A stretch of 64,000 bases of DNA. Source: UBA6055 sp965214085 (GTDB lineage: Bacteria > Chloroflexota > Anaerolineae > Aggregatilineales > Phototrophicaceae). A program made the translations under genes and the position numbers. Location: NCBI GenBank assembly GCA_965214085.1, contig OZ243937.1:2170001-2234000 (forward strand), in the 5' to 3' direction. Below are positions 50,367-63,755 of this stretch, piece after piece. The notes under the pieces were generated by a model. The model did no database searches, was not told the DNA's origin, and worked only from the letters and a program-made list of their open reading frames with translations. Numbering within the stretch: position 1 is the first letter of the stretch; the number at the start of each line of letters is the position of its first letter.

Positions 50367-51622
50367 GGGGCGGCAGTTTCGGCCAGTTGCAGCTCTTGCG
50401 CGTCGTCATCAGCAATGGCGGCTTGCTGTGGCTCGAATTCGGCATCCGCCTTCAGCACCGTGAATAGGAAATGGCCGCCCTTGCCCTGGCTGTTGTCCTC
50501 AGCCCAGATGCGCCCACCATGAGCCTCGATGATATGCTTGCAGATCGCCAGCCCCAAGCCACTGCCTTCGTCGCCGGAGTGAGAAACATCGGCCTGGTAG
50601 AAGCGCTCAAAGATGCGATCGCGAACGTTATCGGCCACGCCGGGCCCATTGTCGAAGACAGTGACAACAACTTCTTCTTCGCTTGCCGCTGCCGTAATCG
50701 AAATGGCATCGCCGGGCGGCGACCATTTGATGGCATTGTGCAGCAGATTTGCCAGCGCGCGCTTGAGTTGGTCGGCATCGCAGAGGACTTCAAGCTTCTG
50801 CGGCACGTGGCTGACGATGTTGAGATGCTTCGTCTCCGCCTGAGATTCCAGCCTGGCGATCGCGTCGTCAACAACTTGCGTCAAAGGCGTCTTCACCAGG
50901 CGCAAGATGGCCTCGCCCGACTCGATCATGGACAGGTCGAGCAGCTCCTGCGCCAGCCAGAGCAAGGCGTCCGTCTCCATGGCGATCTCTTTGAGCGACT
51001 GGATACTGGCTTTGCGCTTGGGTTTGTCGGCGTCGAGGAAGAGGCCCTCGATGATAAGGCGGATGCGCGTGATTGGCGTGCGCAGTTCATGCGAGATATT
51101 CGCGACCATGTCTCGCCGCGCGCGATTCAGATGTACCAGGTCGGTGATGTCTTGCATGGCGATGCCGATATAGCGGCTATCCCCGCTGAGGTCGATGGCT
51201 TTGGCGCGCACGCGAAAATTGGATTCGCCGATCAGGAGCTGCTCGTCCAGGCTCTCCGCCTCGTTCAGCGTATGCTTGGCCAGGTCGCGCAGATCGTCCG
51301 AGTCAATGACATCGAGCAGACGCCGTCCTATAGCGCTTTCCGCTTTGACGATTCGCGCCGCTGACTGATTCAGGCTGAGAATCCGCAGGTCTTCGTCGAG
51401 CAGCAAGATGGCGTCAAAGGCGACCGAGGCGGCGGTCGACACGAAGGCGCTGTGCCGCAAGGATTCCTGTTCCAATTCTTGCAAGCGCAGCCGGAAACGG
51501 TTGATCTCGTCGTCTTGGCTGCGGCGAGCGTCGGCCAGTTGATTAAACTTGCGGCGCTGACTGGCGCAGAATCCGCCCGCCCCGAGCAGACATAATATCA
51601 ATATCGCTAGCAGGGTCTCCAC
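50345..51622 (-). CDS. Sensor histidine kinase with PAS domain
   Basis: A 425-residue kinase: one N-terminal membrane helix (2-19), a short coil, a PAS domain (about 62-165), HisKA with His178 in NISHELRTPITR, and a HATPase_c domain with the N box, DNGPGVAD (G1) and GSGLGLAICKHIIEAHGG (G2). It is a PhoR-like kinase with no periplasmic sensor. The gene starts two bases after the response regulator stop. Its last residues (KALALK) come from inserted element A6; the older end would be ETAAPA-stop. Confidence 0.93.
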   Translation of the reverse strand: METLLAILILCLLGAGGFCASQRRKFNQLADARRSQDDEINRFRLRLQELEQESLRHSAFVSTAASVAFDAILLLDEDLRILSLNQSAARIVKAESAIGRRLLDVIDSDDLRDLAKHTLNEAESLDEQLLIGESNFRVRAKAIDLSGDSRYIGIAMQDITDLVHLNRARRDMVANISHELRTPITRIRLIIEGLFLDADKPKRKASIQSLKEIAMETDALLWLAQELLDLSMIESGEAILRLVKTPLTQVVDDAIARLESQAETKHLNIVSHVPQKLEVLCDADQLKRALANLLHNAIKWSPPGDAISITAAASEEEVVVTVFDNGPGVADNVRDRIFERFYQADVSHSGDEGSGLGLAICKHIIEAHGGRIWAEDNSQGKGGHFLFTVLKADAEFEPQQAAIADDDAQELQLAETAAPKALALK

Positions 51623-51624
51623 AC

Positions 51625-52326
51625 TTAACCCTCAAAACGATAGCCGACGCCGCGGACAGTGCTGATGCGCTTAGGCTTGGATGGATTCTCTTCGATTTTT
51701 TCCCGCAGCCAGCGGATATGGACATCCACGGTGCGCTTGTCGCTTTCCGCGAGCAAATAGTCCTCTCCCCAGACATTAGCGATGAGAAAATCACGCGATA
51801 GCACTGCCCGCTCATTGCGCATGAATACGGTCAGGAGCGTGTATTCCTTGTTGCTGAGCTTCACTTCTTCACCCGCTCTGAATGCGCGCCGCCCGGTGAG
51901 GTCGACGTGCAGGTCCCCGGCGATCAACTCGTCCTGCTTAATGCTCTGCTCGACGGAAGGCCGGCGCAATTCCGCGCGCACATCGGCCAGAAATACGCCG
52001 AGCTTAGGAGGCTTGACAATATACTTGTCGGCGCCGCTTTCCAAGCCAAGGATCTGATCATTAACCGTGCCGCGCGCAGTCAGCATGAAGATGGGCACGT
52101 ACTCTTTATTATTTTTGCGAATCATGCGGCAAAGGCTGACGCCGTCCAAGCCGCCCGGCAGCATGATATCCAGGACGATGAGGTCGTAAGCGCCCTTGCG
52201 CGCCTTATCCCAGCCGATCTCGCCATCAAGGGCGGTATCGACGACATACCCTTCCGCGCATAGCAGGTCAGACAGCTTATTTATCAGTGTTTGATCATCT
52301 TCTACCAGCAGGATCTTCTTGGCCAA
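51625..52326 (-). CDS. OmpR/PhoB-type response regulator
   Basis: A 233-residue DNA-binding regulator. The receiver domain has the acidic pair ED at 9-10, phosphorylation site Asp53 in LIVLDIMLPGG and Lys in KYIVKPPKL. A winged-helix output domain follows, with RRAFRAGEEVKLSNKEYTLL and the recognition-helix region KRTVDVHIRWLREKI. It is the partner of the kinase gene directly downstream. Neighbouring genes do not reveal the stimulus. Confidence 0.95.
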   Translation of the reverse strand: MAKKILLVEDDQTLINKLSDLLCAEGYVVDTALDGEIGWDKARKGAYDLIVLDIMLPGGLDGVSLCRMIRKNNKEYVPIFMLTARGTVNDQILGLESGADKYIVKPPKLGVFLADVRAELRRPSVEQSIKQDELIAGDLHVDLTGRRAFRAGEEVKLSNKEYTLLTVFMRNERAVLSRDFLIANVWGEDYLLAESDKRTVDVHIRWLREKIEENPSKPKRISTVRGVGYRFEG

Positions 52327-52488
52327 GTATTCGATCCTTTTGTTGGACTTCTGTTTGCGCTTCTAGCTTACAGGCTCTGCGCTAAATGTATGTTAAGGGA
52401 TTTGGCCGACAAGTTAAACTTGGCGAATCGTGAACTCCGGCCCGCTAAATCATTACGGCATACTGCTGTCAACGGAGCCGCCGCAGGT

Positions 52489-53454
52489 CTAGGCCTCGGC
52501 TGCCGCGCGGATGCCTGCCAGAGAAGTCGCGCTTTGGGCTGCCCGCCGGATGGCAGCGGCGACGACTTCCGCGGCATAAGCGCCGACCAGCGTGGTATCA
52601 GCCGCGATGTCGCCGGTGGCCAAGGCAAATATCGTATCGCCATCGTACGGCGTATGGGCGGGATTTATCGCGCGGGCGATGCCATCGTGCGCCATCTGCG
52701 CCACTTTCTGGGCTTGCGCCTTGTTCAGCCGCCCATTGGTCGCCACCACACCGATGACGGTATTCTCGTTAGCGGCTGCCACTGCGCCCGCCGCTGACAT
52801 GCGTGTCATCTCGTCAAGTACGGAGACAAAACCGGCCCCGTCCCGCGAGCGGAGCCCGGCGAGAACCCGGCCATCTTCGCCGATGACATTGCCAACCGCG
52901 TTGACGGCCATCAGCGCCGCCACCACCAAACCATTGGGCAACGCCACCGCCACAGAGCCAATGCCGCCTTTGCTGGCGCGATCATTCCCGGCGATGGCCG
53001 CGATGCGCGCTCCCGTGCCCGCGCCGACGCTGCCCATCGCGACCGGGTCCGCCGACGCCGCTTCGCAAGCTTGATAACCTGCGGCCGCATCGGGTCTAAT
53101 GCCCGGCTGCCCGATAGTCAGATCGAATAATATGGCCGCCGGAACGATAGGTACGACGACGCCGCTGCGGGATTGATAGCCCAAGCCGCGCTCGCTGTGC
53201 CAGCGCATCACGCCATCGGCAGTGGCCAAACCAAAGGCGCTGCCGCCGGAGAGGGCTACCGCGGTCACTTCCGCCACCAGATTATGCGCTTGCAGCAAGT
53301 CGGTCTCGCGCGTGCCCGGCGCGCCGCCACGCACATCAACCGCGCCTGTCGCGCCCGGCGGACATAAAACCACGGTGCAGCCGGTGGCCGCGTCGAGGTC
53401 GGTGTAGTGCCCGACTTTGATACCGGGCACTTGTGTCAGCGTGTCATTTTTCAT
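52489..53454 (-). CDS. P1 family peptidase (DmpA-like, N-terminal nucleophile)
   Basis: A 321-residue aminopeptidase of the DmpA/BapA group that matures by self-cleavage. The start at 53454 or 53457 overlaps the upstream gene by about 11 bases and gives the family N-terminus LTQVPGIKVGHYTDLDAATG. Further blocks are LSGGSAFGLATADGVM and ENTVIGVVATNGRLNK, where the Thr is the probable nucleophile after cleavage. These enzymes release N-terminal residues or act on beta-peptides. The tail is Ala-rich. Confidence 0.9.
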   Translation of the reverse strand: MKNDTLTQVPGIKVGHYTDLDAATGCTVVLCPPGATGAVDVRGGAPGTRETDLLQAHNLVAEVTAVALSGGSAFGLATADGVMRWHSERGLGYQSRSGVVVPIVPAAILFDLTIGQPGIRPDAAAGYQACEAASADPVAMGSVGAGTGARIAAIAGNDRASKGGIGSVAVALPNGLVVAALMAVNAVGNVIGEDGRVLAGLRSRDGAGFVSVLDEMTRMSAAGAVAAANENTVIGVVATNGRLNKAQAQKVAQMAHDGIARAINPAHTPYDGDTIFALATGDIAADTTLVGAYAAEVVAAAIRRAAQSATSLAGIRAAAEA

Positions 53455-53785
53455 CATCGTCAACGTAATATGCTGCGCCGTCGCCGTCATCACGCCAAAT
53501 CAGTTGAATCTTGTCGTTACTGGCTTCAATCGACTCGGCGGAATCGTGGAATAGGAGCGCCGCCGCCTCGTCATAGTCGTCCGGAGAAACCAGAACTTTG
53601 ATCTCGCCGAGATTGCCCAAGGTGATGCCCAGCGCCGTAGCGCCCGCTTCTTGATGGATCATCGCGGGGATAGCGTGCGCTCGCAGCTTGCCGATAACGA
53701 TATGCGCTTCCGGCGAGTTATGTGTGATGTAGACCGCCACCCATTGGGGGCTGTCGGCAGATTTTCCGCGTTTGCGCAGGCTCAT
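53444..53785 (-). CDS. DUF2007-like small protein
   Basis: A 113-residue soluble protein. The segment WVAVYITHNSPEAHIVIGKL followed by GEIKVLVSPDDYDEAAALL matches the layout of the putative signal-transducing DUF2007 family, a ferredoxin-like fold of unknown role. The acidic tail YYVDDDEK ends inside the start of the P1 peptidase gene, indicating coupling. No catalytic motif is seen. Confidence 0.75.
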   Translation of the reverse strand: MSLRKRGKSADSPQWVAVYITHNSPEAHIVIGKLRAHAIPAMIHQEAGATALGITLGNLGEIKVLVSPDDYDEAAALLFHDSAESIEASNDKIQLIWRDDGDGAAYYVDDDEK

Positions 53786-53893
53786 CTAAAGCTCGATCAT
53801 CTCATTTTCCCGACAGCAATTGCTGCAGTCTAGGATAGTGCAGGCCGCAGCGACAGGCAAGCCGCGCAGTGCATTCAAAGCAACGCGCTTCGG

Positions 53894-55789
53894 TCAGGCG
53901 CTGATGGTAATCCGCCCGACATCAACCGCCCGCTCGAAGGACCGTTCATCGGCAATAATCGTACCGGCTTGTACGCTGCCGGTTTCGAAGTCATACAAGA
54001 TTAACTTTACCGTGTAGTCGCCGGGCGCGAGGGCAGACAGATCCAGGCTGTAGCCGCGCAGGGAATCGCCGCCGACAACATCATCCAGTTGCGCCGCCTT
54101 TAGGTCCTGGTCGTCAAATAGCTGAATCGAAAAAGCATATTTGTTGGCGATTGTGCGCGTCCACCAGAAATAAACATTAAGCGCATTGTCCTCCTGTTCG
54201 ATCAAGATATTCTCAAGTTCTGCGCCATTGTCGAAGCGCAATTGGAAGGGCTGTTCGGAGGTAAGCAGCGCGCATTTAATCGACCGTTTTACGACCAAGT
54301 CGACGACAGTGTCTGCTGTGTCAAGGTAGCGTCCACAGGAGTGGAACTGAGGAACAAAGTAGGACTGATAGGCCGGCATTGCCAGCGGATCGGTGCGTCG
54401 GGGATCATGTATAGACCATATAGGGAAATTCCAATGGGTCATACTCTCAAGGTCGTTGTAGCGCGGGTCCGAACTTAGTATGCCCGCATCATCAGGAGTG
54501 CTGTTCCAGAATTGAATTACTCCTCTCCAGGAGCCAGTCATGTTGCCATAGAAATGTAGTCTATGTTTTGATCTATAGGGAGAATCCTGATGCAAGCTGA
54601 GTACAAAGTCGCTGCTGAGAGGAGAAATGGAAGGTTCGTAATTTAGGTACTGATAGTTCGGCACGTCATCATGTCGAAGGTCCAATGAATTGTTATAAAG
54701 ACGCATATCGTCGCTTCCCCAAAATGCGAAGAAAGCGGCGAGCCAACATATCAGCGCTGGGATACGCAGTAGGCTCCACCGGGGCAGCAAATTGAGACCA
54801 ATTGCAATCGCAACACTCCACACAGATGCCAGAATTAGCGTATATCTCATTCTCCGCGCAACAATTACGGTGGTAAATTCGTTTGCCGCCAAGAGCATAA
54901 TCAGCAGCAAACAAGCGACAAATACAATATAACGTTGCGGAGCGCCAAGACGCCTGTAGTGGCGCGCAATGACCAAGCCCGTGATCGGAATCAACGGTGT
55001 TAGTCCATTGGAGTAGGCCGAAAACGCGGCGGCAACGGCATCTAAGATTGGCAAACTGCCGCTTTCGGATTCGTTCCACATTAACATGCCTTCAAGCGCG
55101 ATCGGCAGCCAAGGCAAAAATACGATTCCGGCGACGATCAGCGCGAGGCAGACTGTGATCCATCGCCTGTTTCTCGGCGCAAACGCAATGTGGTAGATCC
55201 CGATTGTCGCTAGTACAAAAATGCCAAAGAGGTGGGTGTACAATAGCGCGGACGAGCCGATTGCCAGGGACAGCCAGGCAATTCTGAAATGCTTCGCCGC
55301 GGCGCGCAGCGCTTGCCAATATGAGAAAAGCACCCATGGCGCCAGGAGTACCAGCAGCGCATAGACGCGAGCAATCTGCGTGTAGTAGAGGAAGAATGCC
55401 AGGAACGACAGGAACAGCGCGGTATCAAGGGCTTCAGCCTTGCCGCTAAATCGCGCCAAACGATAGGTGCTTGCTATTGTGAGTAAGCCGAGGAAGATCG
55501 AGAATAGTCGCAGGGAGAAGAGATCGCGTCCTGCGGCGCGTGCCCAGAGGTTCAGAAGCGCAGGATATAATGGGGTGTGATTTCTGGTGTTTACAGAAAC
55601 GATGGCCCGGATGGTTTCATCCACACTAAACAATGGATGATGGCGAGTTTCATACAGGCGCCTAACTGAGTAAATATCGCTGACGGTCGCGGGTTCGTTT
55701 TTGGCGTTTTTTATGCCAAAAGCAAAGACAAAAATGAAACAAGTTACTAGCAGGATGGTGTGAGAAAATGATACAGAAGGTAATGCCAT
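53894..55789 (-). CDS. Polytopic glycosyltransferase, PMT/ArnT-like (GT-C fold)
   Basis: A 631-residue membrane protein with about ten to twelve helices in the first 380 residues and a C-terminal extracytoplasmic beta-rich domain. The first loop carries SVDETIRAIVSVNTRNHTPL, with acidic residues and a HTPLYPALL motif like those of dolichyl-phosphate-mannose-type enzymes. It probably transfers a sugar from a polyprenyl-phosphate carrier to lipid or protein. Codon and base composition is lower in GC than most neighbours in parts, and no partner genes are adjacent. Divergence is high, so the acceptor is unknown. Confidence 0.8.
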   Translation of the reverse strand: MALPSVSFSHTILLVTCFIFVFAFGIKNAKNEPATVSDIYSVRRLYETRHHPLFSVDETIRAIVSVNTRNHTPLYPALLNLWARAAGRDLFSLRLFSIFLGLLTIASTYRLARFSGKAEALDTALFLSFLAFFLYYTQIARVYALLVLLAPWVLFSYWQALRAAAKHFRIAWLSLAIGSSALLYTHLFGIFVLATIGIYHIAFAPRNRRWITVCLALIVAGIVFLPWLPIALEGMLMWNESESGSLPILDAVAAAFSAYSNGLTPLIPITGLVIARHYRRLGAPQRYIVFVACLLLIMLLAANEFTTVIVARRMRYTLILASVWSVAIAIGLNLLPRWSLLRIPALICWLAAFFAFWGSDDMRLYNNSLDLRHDDVPNYQYLNYEPSISPLSSDFVLSLHQDSPYRSKHRLHFYGNMTGSWRGVIQFWNSTPDDAGILSSDPRYNDLESMTHWNFPIWSIHDPRRTDPLAMPAYQSYFVPQFHSCGRYLDTADTVVDLVVKRSIKCALLTSEQPFQLRFDNGAELENILIEQEDNALNVYFWWTRTIANKYAFSIQLFDDQDLKAAQLDDVVGGDSLRGYSLDLSALAPGDYTVKLILYDFETGSVQAGTIIADERSFERAVDVGRITISA

Positions 55790-56023
55790 AACGATCTTTG
55801 ATTGGGTTTTCGAAGCCGTTTGCTTGAGTTATACACTCGAAGCCAAATGAAGAAGGATAGATTTCCTGCAAATGCTATGCTGGTCAAACAAACGCGTCAG
55901 CTTGCCAAGCTTAGTTCAGATATAGAGTGAATGCCCAAAGAGCCAATTCCTCATATCTGCTATGAATGATACCAGCTTTCGGCAAGCTCGTTCACAAAAA
56001 AAAGGGCGTGAACAAGGCAGAGA

Positions 56024-56145
56024 AGTGTTGGCGGCGGCATACTCTCCCACATCGTCTCCAATGCAGTACCATCTGCGCTCACGGGCTTAACTGCCGGGTT
56101 CGGGATGGATCCGGGTGTACCCCCGCGGCTCTAGCCACCAACACT
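56024..56145 (-). rRNA. rrf: 5S ribosomal RNA
   Basis: On the minus strand it starts AGTGTTGGTGGCTAGAGCC and ends GCCGCCGCCAACACT, forming the closing helix I. The internal CCCATCCCGAACCCGG-type loop (here ATCCATCCCGAACCCGG) is diagnostic. It lies about 105 bases after the 23S 3' end in the same operon. Confidence 0.95.
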
Positions 56146-56249
56146 GCTCTGCCCTGCTCACACCCTCAGGGTCTGCTTCAGCTCATAATCAACACGTCGG
56201 TTTTACCTAGTCGCACGTTACACATAAGCCCGTTACACCGTACCATAGT

Positions 56250-59078
<2,829 letters not shown>

Positions 59079-59265
59079 CCGTACTATCGTACGGTGTCTC
59101 CGGCTCATCTGGCACGCGCTATTAGGTATTACCTTCGCGTTGAATATTCAACTGTTAATTTGCACTCGCCAGACTATGCCGGCGACTATTTCGGGATCTT
59201 GAATCCCCGGTTGCGCGCGAGACTCCCTCATGCGCAACCCGCAACCCAACATCCCTTAACGCTTT

Positions 59266-59338
59266 TGGAGATAAGGGGACTCGAACCCCTGGCCTCGTCA
59301 GTGCGATTGACGCGCTCTCCCAACTGAGCTATGTCCCC
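59266..59338 (-). tRNA. tRNA-Ala, CGC anticodon (unusual for an rRNA spacer)
   Basis: 73 bases. Acceptor GGGGACA pairs with TATCTCC, with G3-T70, the alanine identity pair, and one C6-A67 mismatch. The anticodon stem CGTCA/TGACG holds loop ATCGCAC, giving CGC where rrn-spacer tRNA-Ala normally has TGC. Discriminator A; CCA not encoded. It lies between tRNA-Ile and 23S. Confidence 0.9.
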
Positions 59339-59345
59339 AGTTCTG

Positions 59346-59419
59346 TGGGGCAAGCAAGACTTGAACTTGCGACCTCGCGCTTATCAGGCGCGCGCTCTAA
59401 CCAACTGAGCTACTGCCCC
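59346..59419 (-). tRNA. tRNA-Ile (GAT anticodon)
   Basis: 74 bases. Acceptor GGGGCAG pairs with TTGCCCC; anticodon stem CGCGC/GCGCG holds loop CTGATAA (GAT). T-arm GCAAG-TTCAAGT-CTTGC. CCA is not encoded. Seven bases separate it from tRNA-Ala in the 16S-23S spacer. Confidence 0.96.
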
Positions 59420-59567
59420 AAATCCAACTCAATTCCTTATACGATTAACAGCACAATAGCAGGCTAAAACCAGCGTCACTACACCCTTTGTCTTACACAC
59501 TCTCGCAAAGGCGACTCTATCAGCCACCCCTACATGTAACTCGCGGTTTTCTCAACCGCTCCCTTAG

Positions 59568-61074
<1,507 letters not shown>

Positions 61075-61159
61075 CAGGGTTTGTTTCGCTCTGTCTTAAC
61101 CTGCTATTCTGCTGTTAATCCGCACCACGCAACTTCAGGTCTTAACCTCTTCGCCGCGC

Positions 61160-61179
61160 AAAAAAGCGAGAGACTCGCT
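61160..61179 (-). terminator. Terminator-like hairpin in the rrn leader
   Basis: On the minus strand AGCGAG-TCT-CTCGCT is followed by a run of T. It falls about 20 bases after the predicted start of the rRNA transcript and about 85 bases before 16S, so it may be an early checkpoint that antitermination must overcome. Confidence 0.6.
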
Positions 61180-61197
61180 CTCACTTTCAGTCCGCAA

Positions 61198-61226
61198 AGC
61201 ATAACAACTGCGTTTTCCAATGTCAA
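61198..61226 (-). promoter_or_regulatory. Sigma-70-like promoter of the rRNA operon
   Basis: On the minus strand TTGACA (61226-61221) and TATGCT (61203-61198) are separated by 17 bases. This is the closest consensus match in the window and lies about 125 bases before the 16S 5' end. Confidence 0.8.
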
Positions 61227-61336
61227 GCGCCAATCAGCCCAATTCCTACAACTACTCTTTTCTCGCGATATTTTCATCACGAGCGCCATTGCTGCGCCGC
61301 TATCAGCAAGCTCGTACTCCGATGGGGGACATGACA

Positions 61337-62545
61337 CTACAGCGCCGGTTCTGGAATCAGCTTATCCGGCCGGACGTCGGCCGCCTCTTCTTCTTCAACT
61401 TCAGCTGCGACCTTCCTCTGATCACCCAAGATGTCTTTGACGTACATTTCATCAACCAGCACGGCAACGCAAGCGCTGAGCGGAACGGCCAGCATCAGCC
61501 CCAGGAATCCAAAGAAGAAGCCGAAAATAATCTGGCCCAAGAGAATCAGGATGGCGGGCATATTCATGCGCTCGCTGGCCAATACCGGGCTGACCACCTG
61601 ACTCTGAAAGAACGAGACGCCATAAATGATGACGACAACCCAGATCAGATTATGAGGCGCATCCAAGATTGCCACCGCCAGCGATGGCACCAAGGCGACA
61701 ACCGGCCCAAAGTTCGGGATGAATGACAATATACCCGCCAGCACACCCAAGGCGAACGCTTCCTCCTGGATGCCAACCAGGCGCAAGCCCATCCCCGTCA
61801 AGATGGTGACGACAACCATCGATACCGCGGTAACGCTTAGCCAAGCGCGCAAGGTACTGTCCAGCCGCCGCAAGATGCTCAGCATACGCACGCGATACCA
61901 CACCGGGGTCAGCTTAATGATGCCCTTGACATAGAGCTCCGGCTCAGCCAGCAGATACATGCTCAAGAAGAATATGATGAGGACGCTAAGAATTGTATTG
62001 GCCACCCCGCCAACGACCGGCAAGACCGAGCCGCCAAGCCGCCCCACCGCATCCGAAATTTGCGAAACAGCCTGCCCGATCAGGTCTTCCGATGGCTGCG
62101 CATTTTCGCCGCCAGCAAGGAGGTCATCGATGATGGGTATCACGTCATTTAAGATGGAGTTTTGCTCCAGAAGCGCTTCGCGCGTCAATGATTGGCGCAC
62201 CTCATTCAGCCCGCCCTCCACCGCCGTTCTGAGCGGTTCATATTGATTGCCGATCGTCCGCAATATAGGTACACCGAGCAATCCCAGGATAATGAAGAAT
62301 CCGATGACGCTGATGACAATGGCGAGAACTCGATGAATCCCAAATCGGTTCATCAGCAGGCGCACCGGCATTGTGAACAGGACAACGAGAATCACCGCGG
62401 CGAAGGTCAGCAGCAGTGTGCCGCGGATCTGCCAAATAAATACCAGGCCAAGTAGAATGAAGATCGTCGCAACGATATTGCGAAGTCCGATATTTATTGA
62501 CCGCGTACTTCTGGCTGTCATACCATTCTCAATTTCCGCTGCCAT
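61337..62545 (-). CDS. AI-2E family transporter (PerM/YdiK-like)
   Basis: A 402-residue membrane protein with about seven to eight helices. The family core is at the C-terminal half: FALGVLAGILSFIPNFGPVV, followed by VVIIYGVSFFQSQVVSPVL and LLGQIIFGFFFGFLGLMLAVPLSA. Members export autoinducer-2, ions or unknown solutes; a specific cargo cannot be assigned. The C-terminal tail is acidic (EVEEEEAAD). It reads toward the rRNA operon, which has its own promoter downstream of this stop. Confidence 0.88.
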   Translation of the reverse strand: MAAEIENGMTARSTRSINIGLRNIVATIFILLGLVFIWQIRGTLLLTFAAVILVVLFTMPVRLLMNRFGIHRVLAIVISVIGFFIILGLLGVPILRTIGNQYEPLRTAVEGGLNEVRQSLTREALLEQNSILNDVIPIIDDLLAGGENAQPSEDLIGQAVSQISDAVGRLGGSVLPVVGGVANTILSVLIIFFLSMYLLAEPELYVKGIIKLTPVWYRVRMLSILRRLDSTLRAWLSVTAVSMVVVTILTGMGLRLVGIQEEAFALGVLAGILSFIPNFGPVVALVPSLAVAILDAPHNLIWVVVIIYGVSFFQSQVVSPVLASERMNMPAILILLGQIIFGFFFGFLGLMLAVPLSACVAVLVDEMYVKDILGDQRKVAAEVEEEEAADVRPDKLIPEPAL

Positions 62546-62653
62546 CTACTCTTCGCCCGTCTACCAACGACAAAATATCCAGAACATATCAATCTCAGAG
62601 TGTCCCATTATATCATCCATAACCCGCTGCTGCTATTATAGTTGTGCTGCCGT

Positions 62654-62672
62654 CAGGGCAATCGCATCAAAA
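62654..62672. repeat. Solitary family A terminus
   Basis: CAGGGCAATCGCATCAAAA, the exact consensus left end of family A, is present without an internal region or right end. It lies 75 bases before the LLM oxidoreductase gene and may be a relic. Confidence 0.65.
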
Positions 62673-62747
62673 TGGCAGTGACTGAAATGGCGCAAATGCG
62701 AACGGAAAACCAAACACCGAGTTCACAAAGAGCCCAAGGTCCAGACC

Positions 62748-63755
62748 ATGAAGTTTGATGTCTCGGTATTCGCGAAAGATTTGAATGCTGCCTCTACGTT
62801 GGCGCAGGCTGTGGAAGATTTCGGGTTTGACGGGCTTTGGGTAGCGGAAGCGGCGCATAACCCCTTTCTGCCGCTGGCGCACGCCGCCCTGGCCACGAAG
62901 CGCATCTCACTTGGCACGGCGATCGCGGTCGCCTTTCCTCGCAGCCCCCTGCTCATGGCGCAAACCGCCTGGGACCTCGCTGAACAATCGGGCGGACGCT
63001 TCATCCTGGGCTTGGGCACACAGATCAAACCCCACATCGCCAAGCGTTTCAGCGCCGTGTGGGGCAAACCGATTCAACAACTGCGCGAGTACATTCTTGC
63101 GCTGCGAGCCATTTGGGGGAGCTTTCGCTCAGGCAGTGAACTCTGTTATCAAAGCGACTACTATAACATCTCGCTGTCGGCGGGAGAGCCGCTGCCCTGC
63201 GGGGGCATTCCCATCTACATCGCCGGGGTAAACACAGGTCTGGCGCGGCTGGCCGGCGAGCTCTGCGAGGGCTTTCATGTACACTCCTTCCACACGCCGC
63301 GTTATCTGCGCGAGGTGCTGATGCCGGCTTTTGCGGCAGGTCGCGAGCGCGGCTCGGTCCGTCAGCCGCTGTCGCTTTCCTGCGCGGTGTTTGTCGTGAC
63401 GGGCGCGGACGATGAGGAGGTCGAAGAAAGCAAGCTGCTGACCAAGTCGCAAATCGCCTTTTATGCCAGTACGCCCAGCTATCAGCCGGTGCTGGAGCTG
63501 CATGGCTGGCAGGACCTGGCGCCGAAGCTGAACACTCTATTGAGGCGCAATCGCTGGAATGAACTGCATGAACTCATCAGCGACGACATGCTGGAGCAAT
63601 TCGCGGTTATCGCGCCGCCGGACGAGCTGCCCTACAAGCTGCGCGAGCGTTATAACGGCTTGCTCGATCGCGCCGGCTTCTACTTACCTTTTGAGCCTTC
63701 GGATGGCAGCAAGCAACTGATCTGGCAGCACGCGGCCAAGGCGATGGGACACTGA
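62748..63755 (+). CDS. LLM class (luciferase-like) F420-dependent oxidoreductase
   Basis: A 335-residue TIM-barrel flavin/F420 oxidoreductase of the TIGR03617 type. The N-terminus MKFDVSVFAKDLNAA leads to FGFDGLWVAEAAHNPF, a LGTAIAVAFPRSPLLMAQ strand and GGRFILGLGTQIKPHI, all hallmark segments of the family. C-terminal parts include GGIPIYIAGVNTG. It probably uses reduced F420 to reduce or oxidise a small organic molecule; the substrate is unknown. It overlaps the next gene by one base. Confidence 0.9.
   Translation: MKFDVSVFAKDLNAASTLAQAVEDFGFDGLWVAEAAHNPFLPLAHAALATKRISLGTAIAVAFPRSPLLMAQTAWDLAEQSGGRFILGLGTQIKPHIAKRFSAVWGKPIQQLREYILALRAIWGSFRSGSELCYQSDYYNISLSAGEPLPCGGIPIYIAGVNTGLARLAGELCEGFHVHSFHTPRYLREVLMPAFAAGRERGSVRQPLSLSCAVFVVTGADDEEVEESKLLTKSQIAFYASTPSYQPVLELHGWQDLAPKLNTLLRRNRWNELHELISDDMLEQFAVIAPPDELPYKLRERYNGLLDRAGFYLPFEPSDGSKQLIWQHAAKAMGH

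Noticed and set aside
55980..56023. Terminator after 5S rRNA
   Set aside because: GTTCAC/GTGAAC is present but the T-run sits in its loop rather than after the stem, so it does not have the form of an intrinsic terminator.
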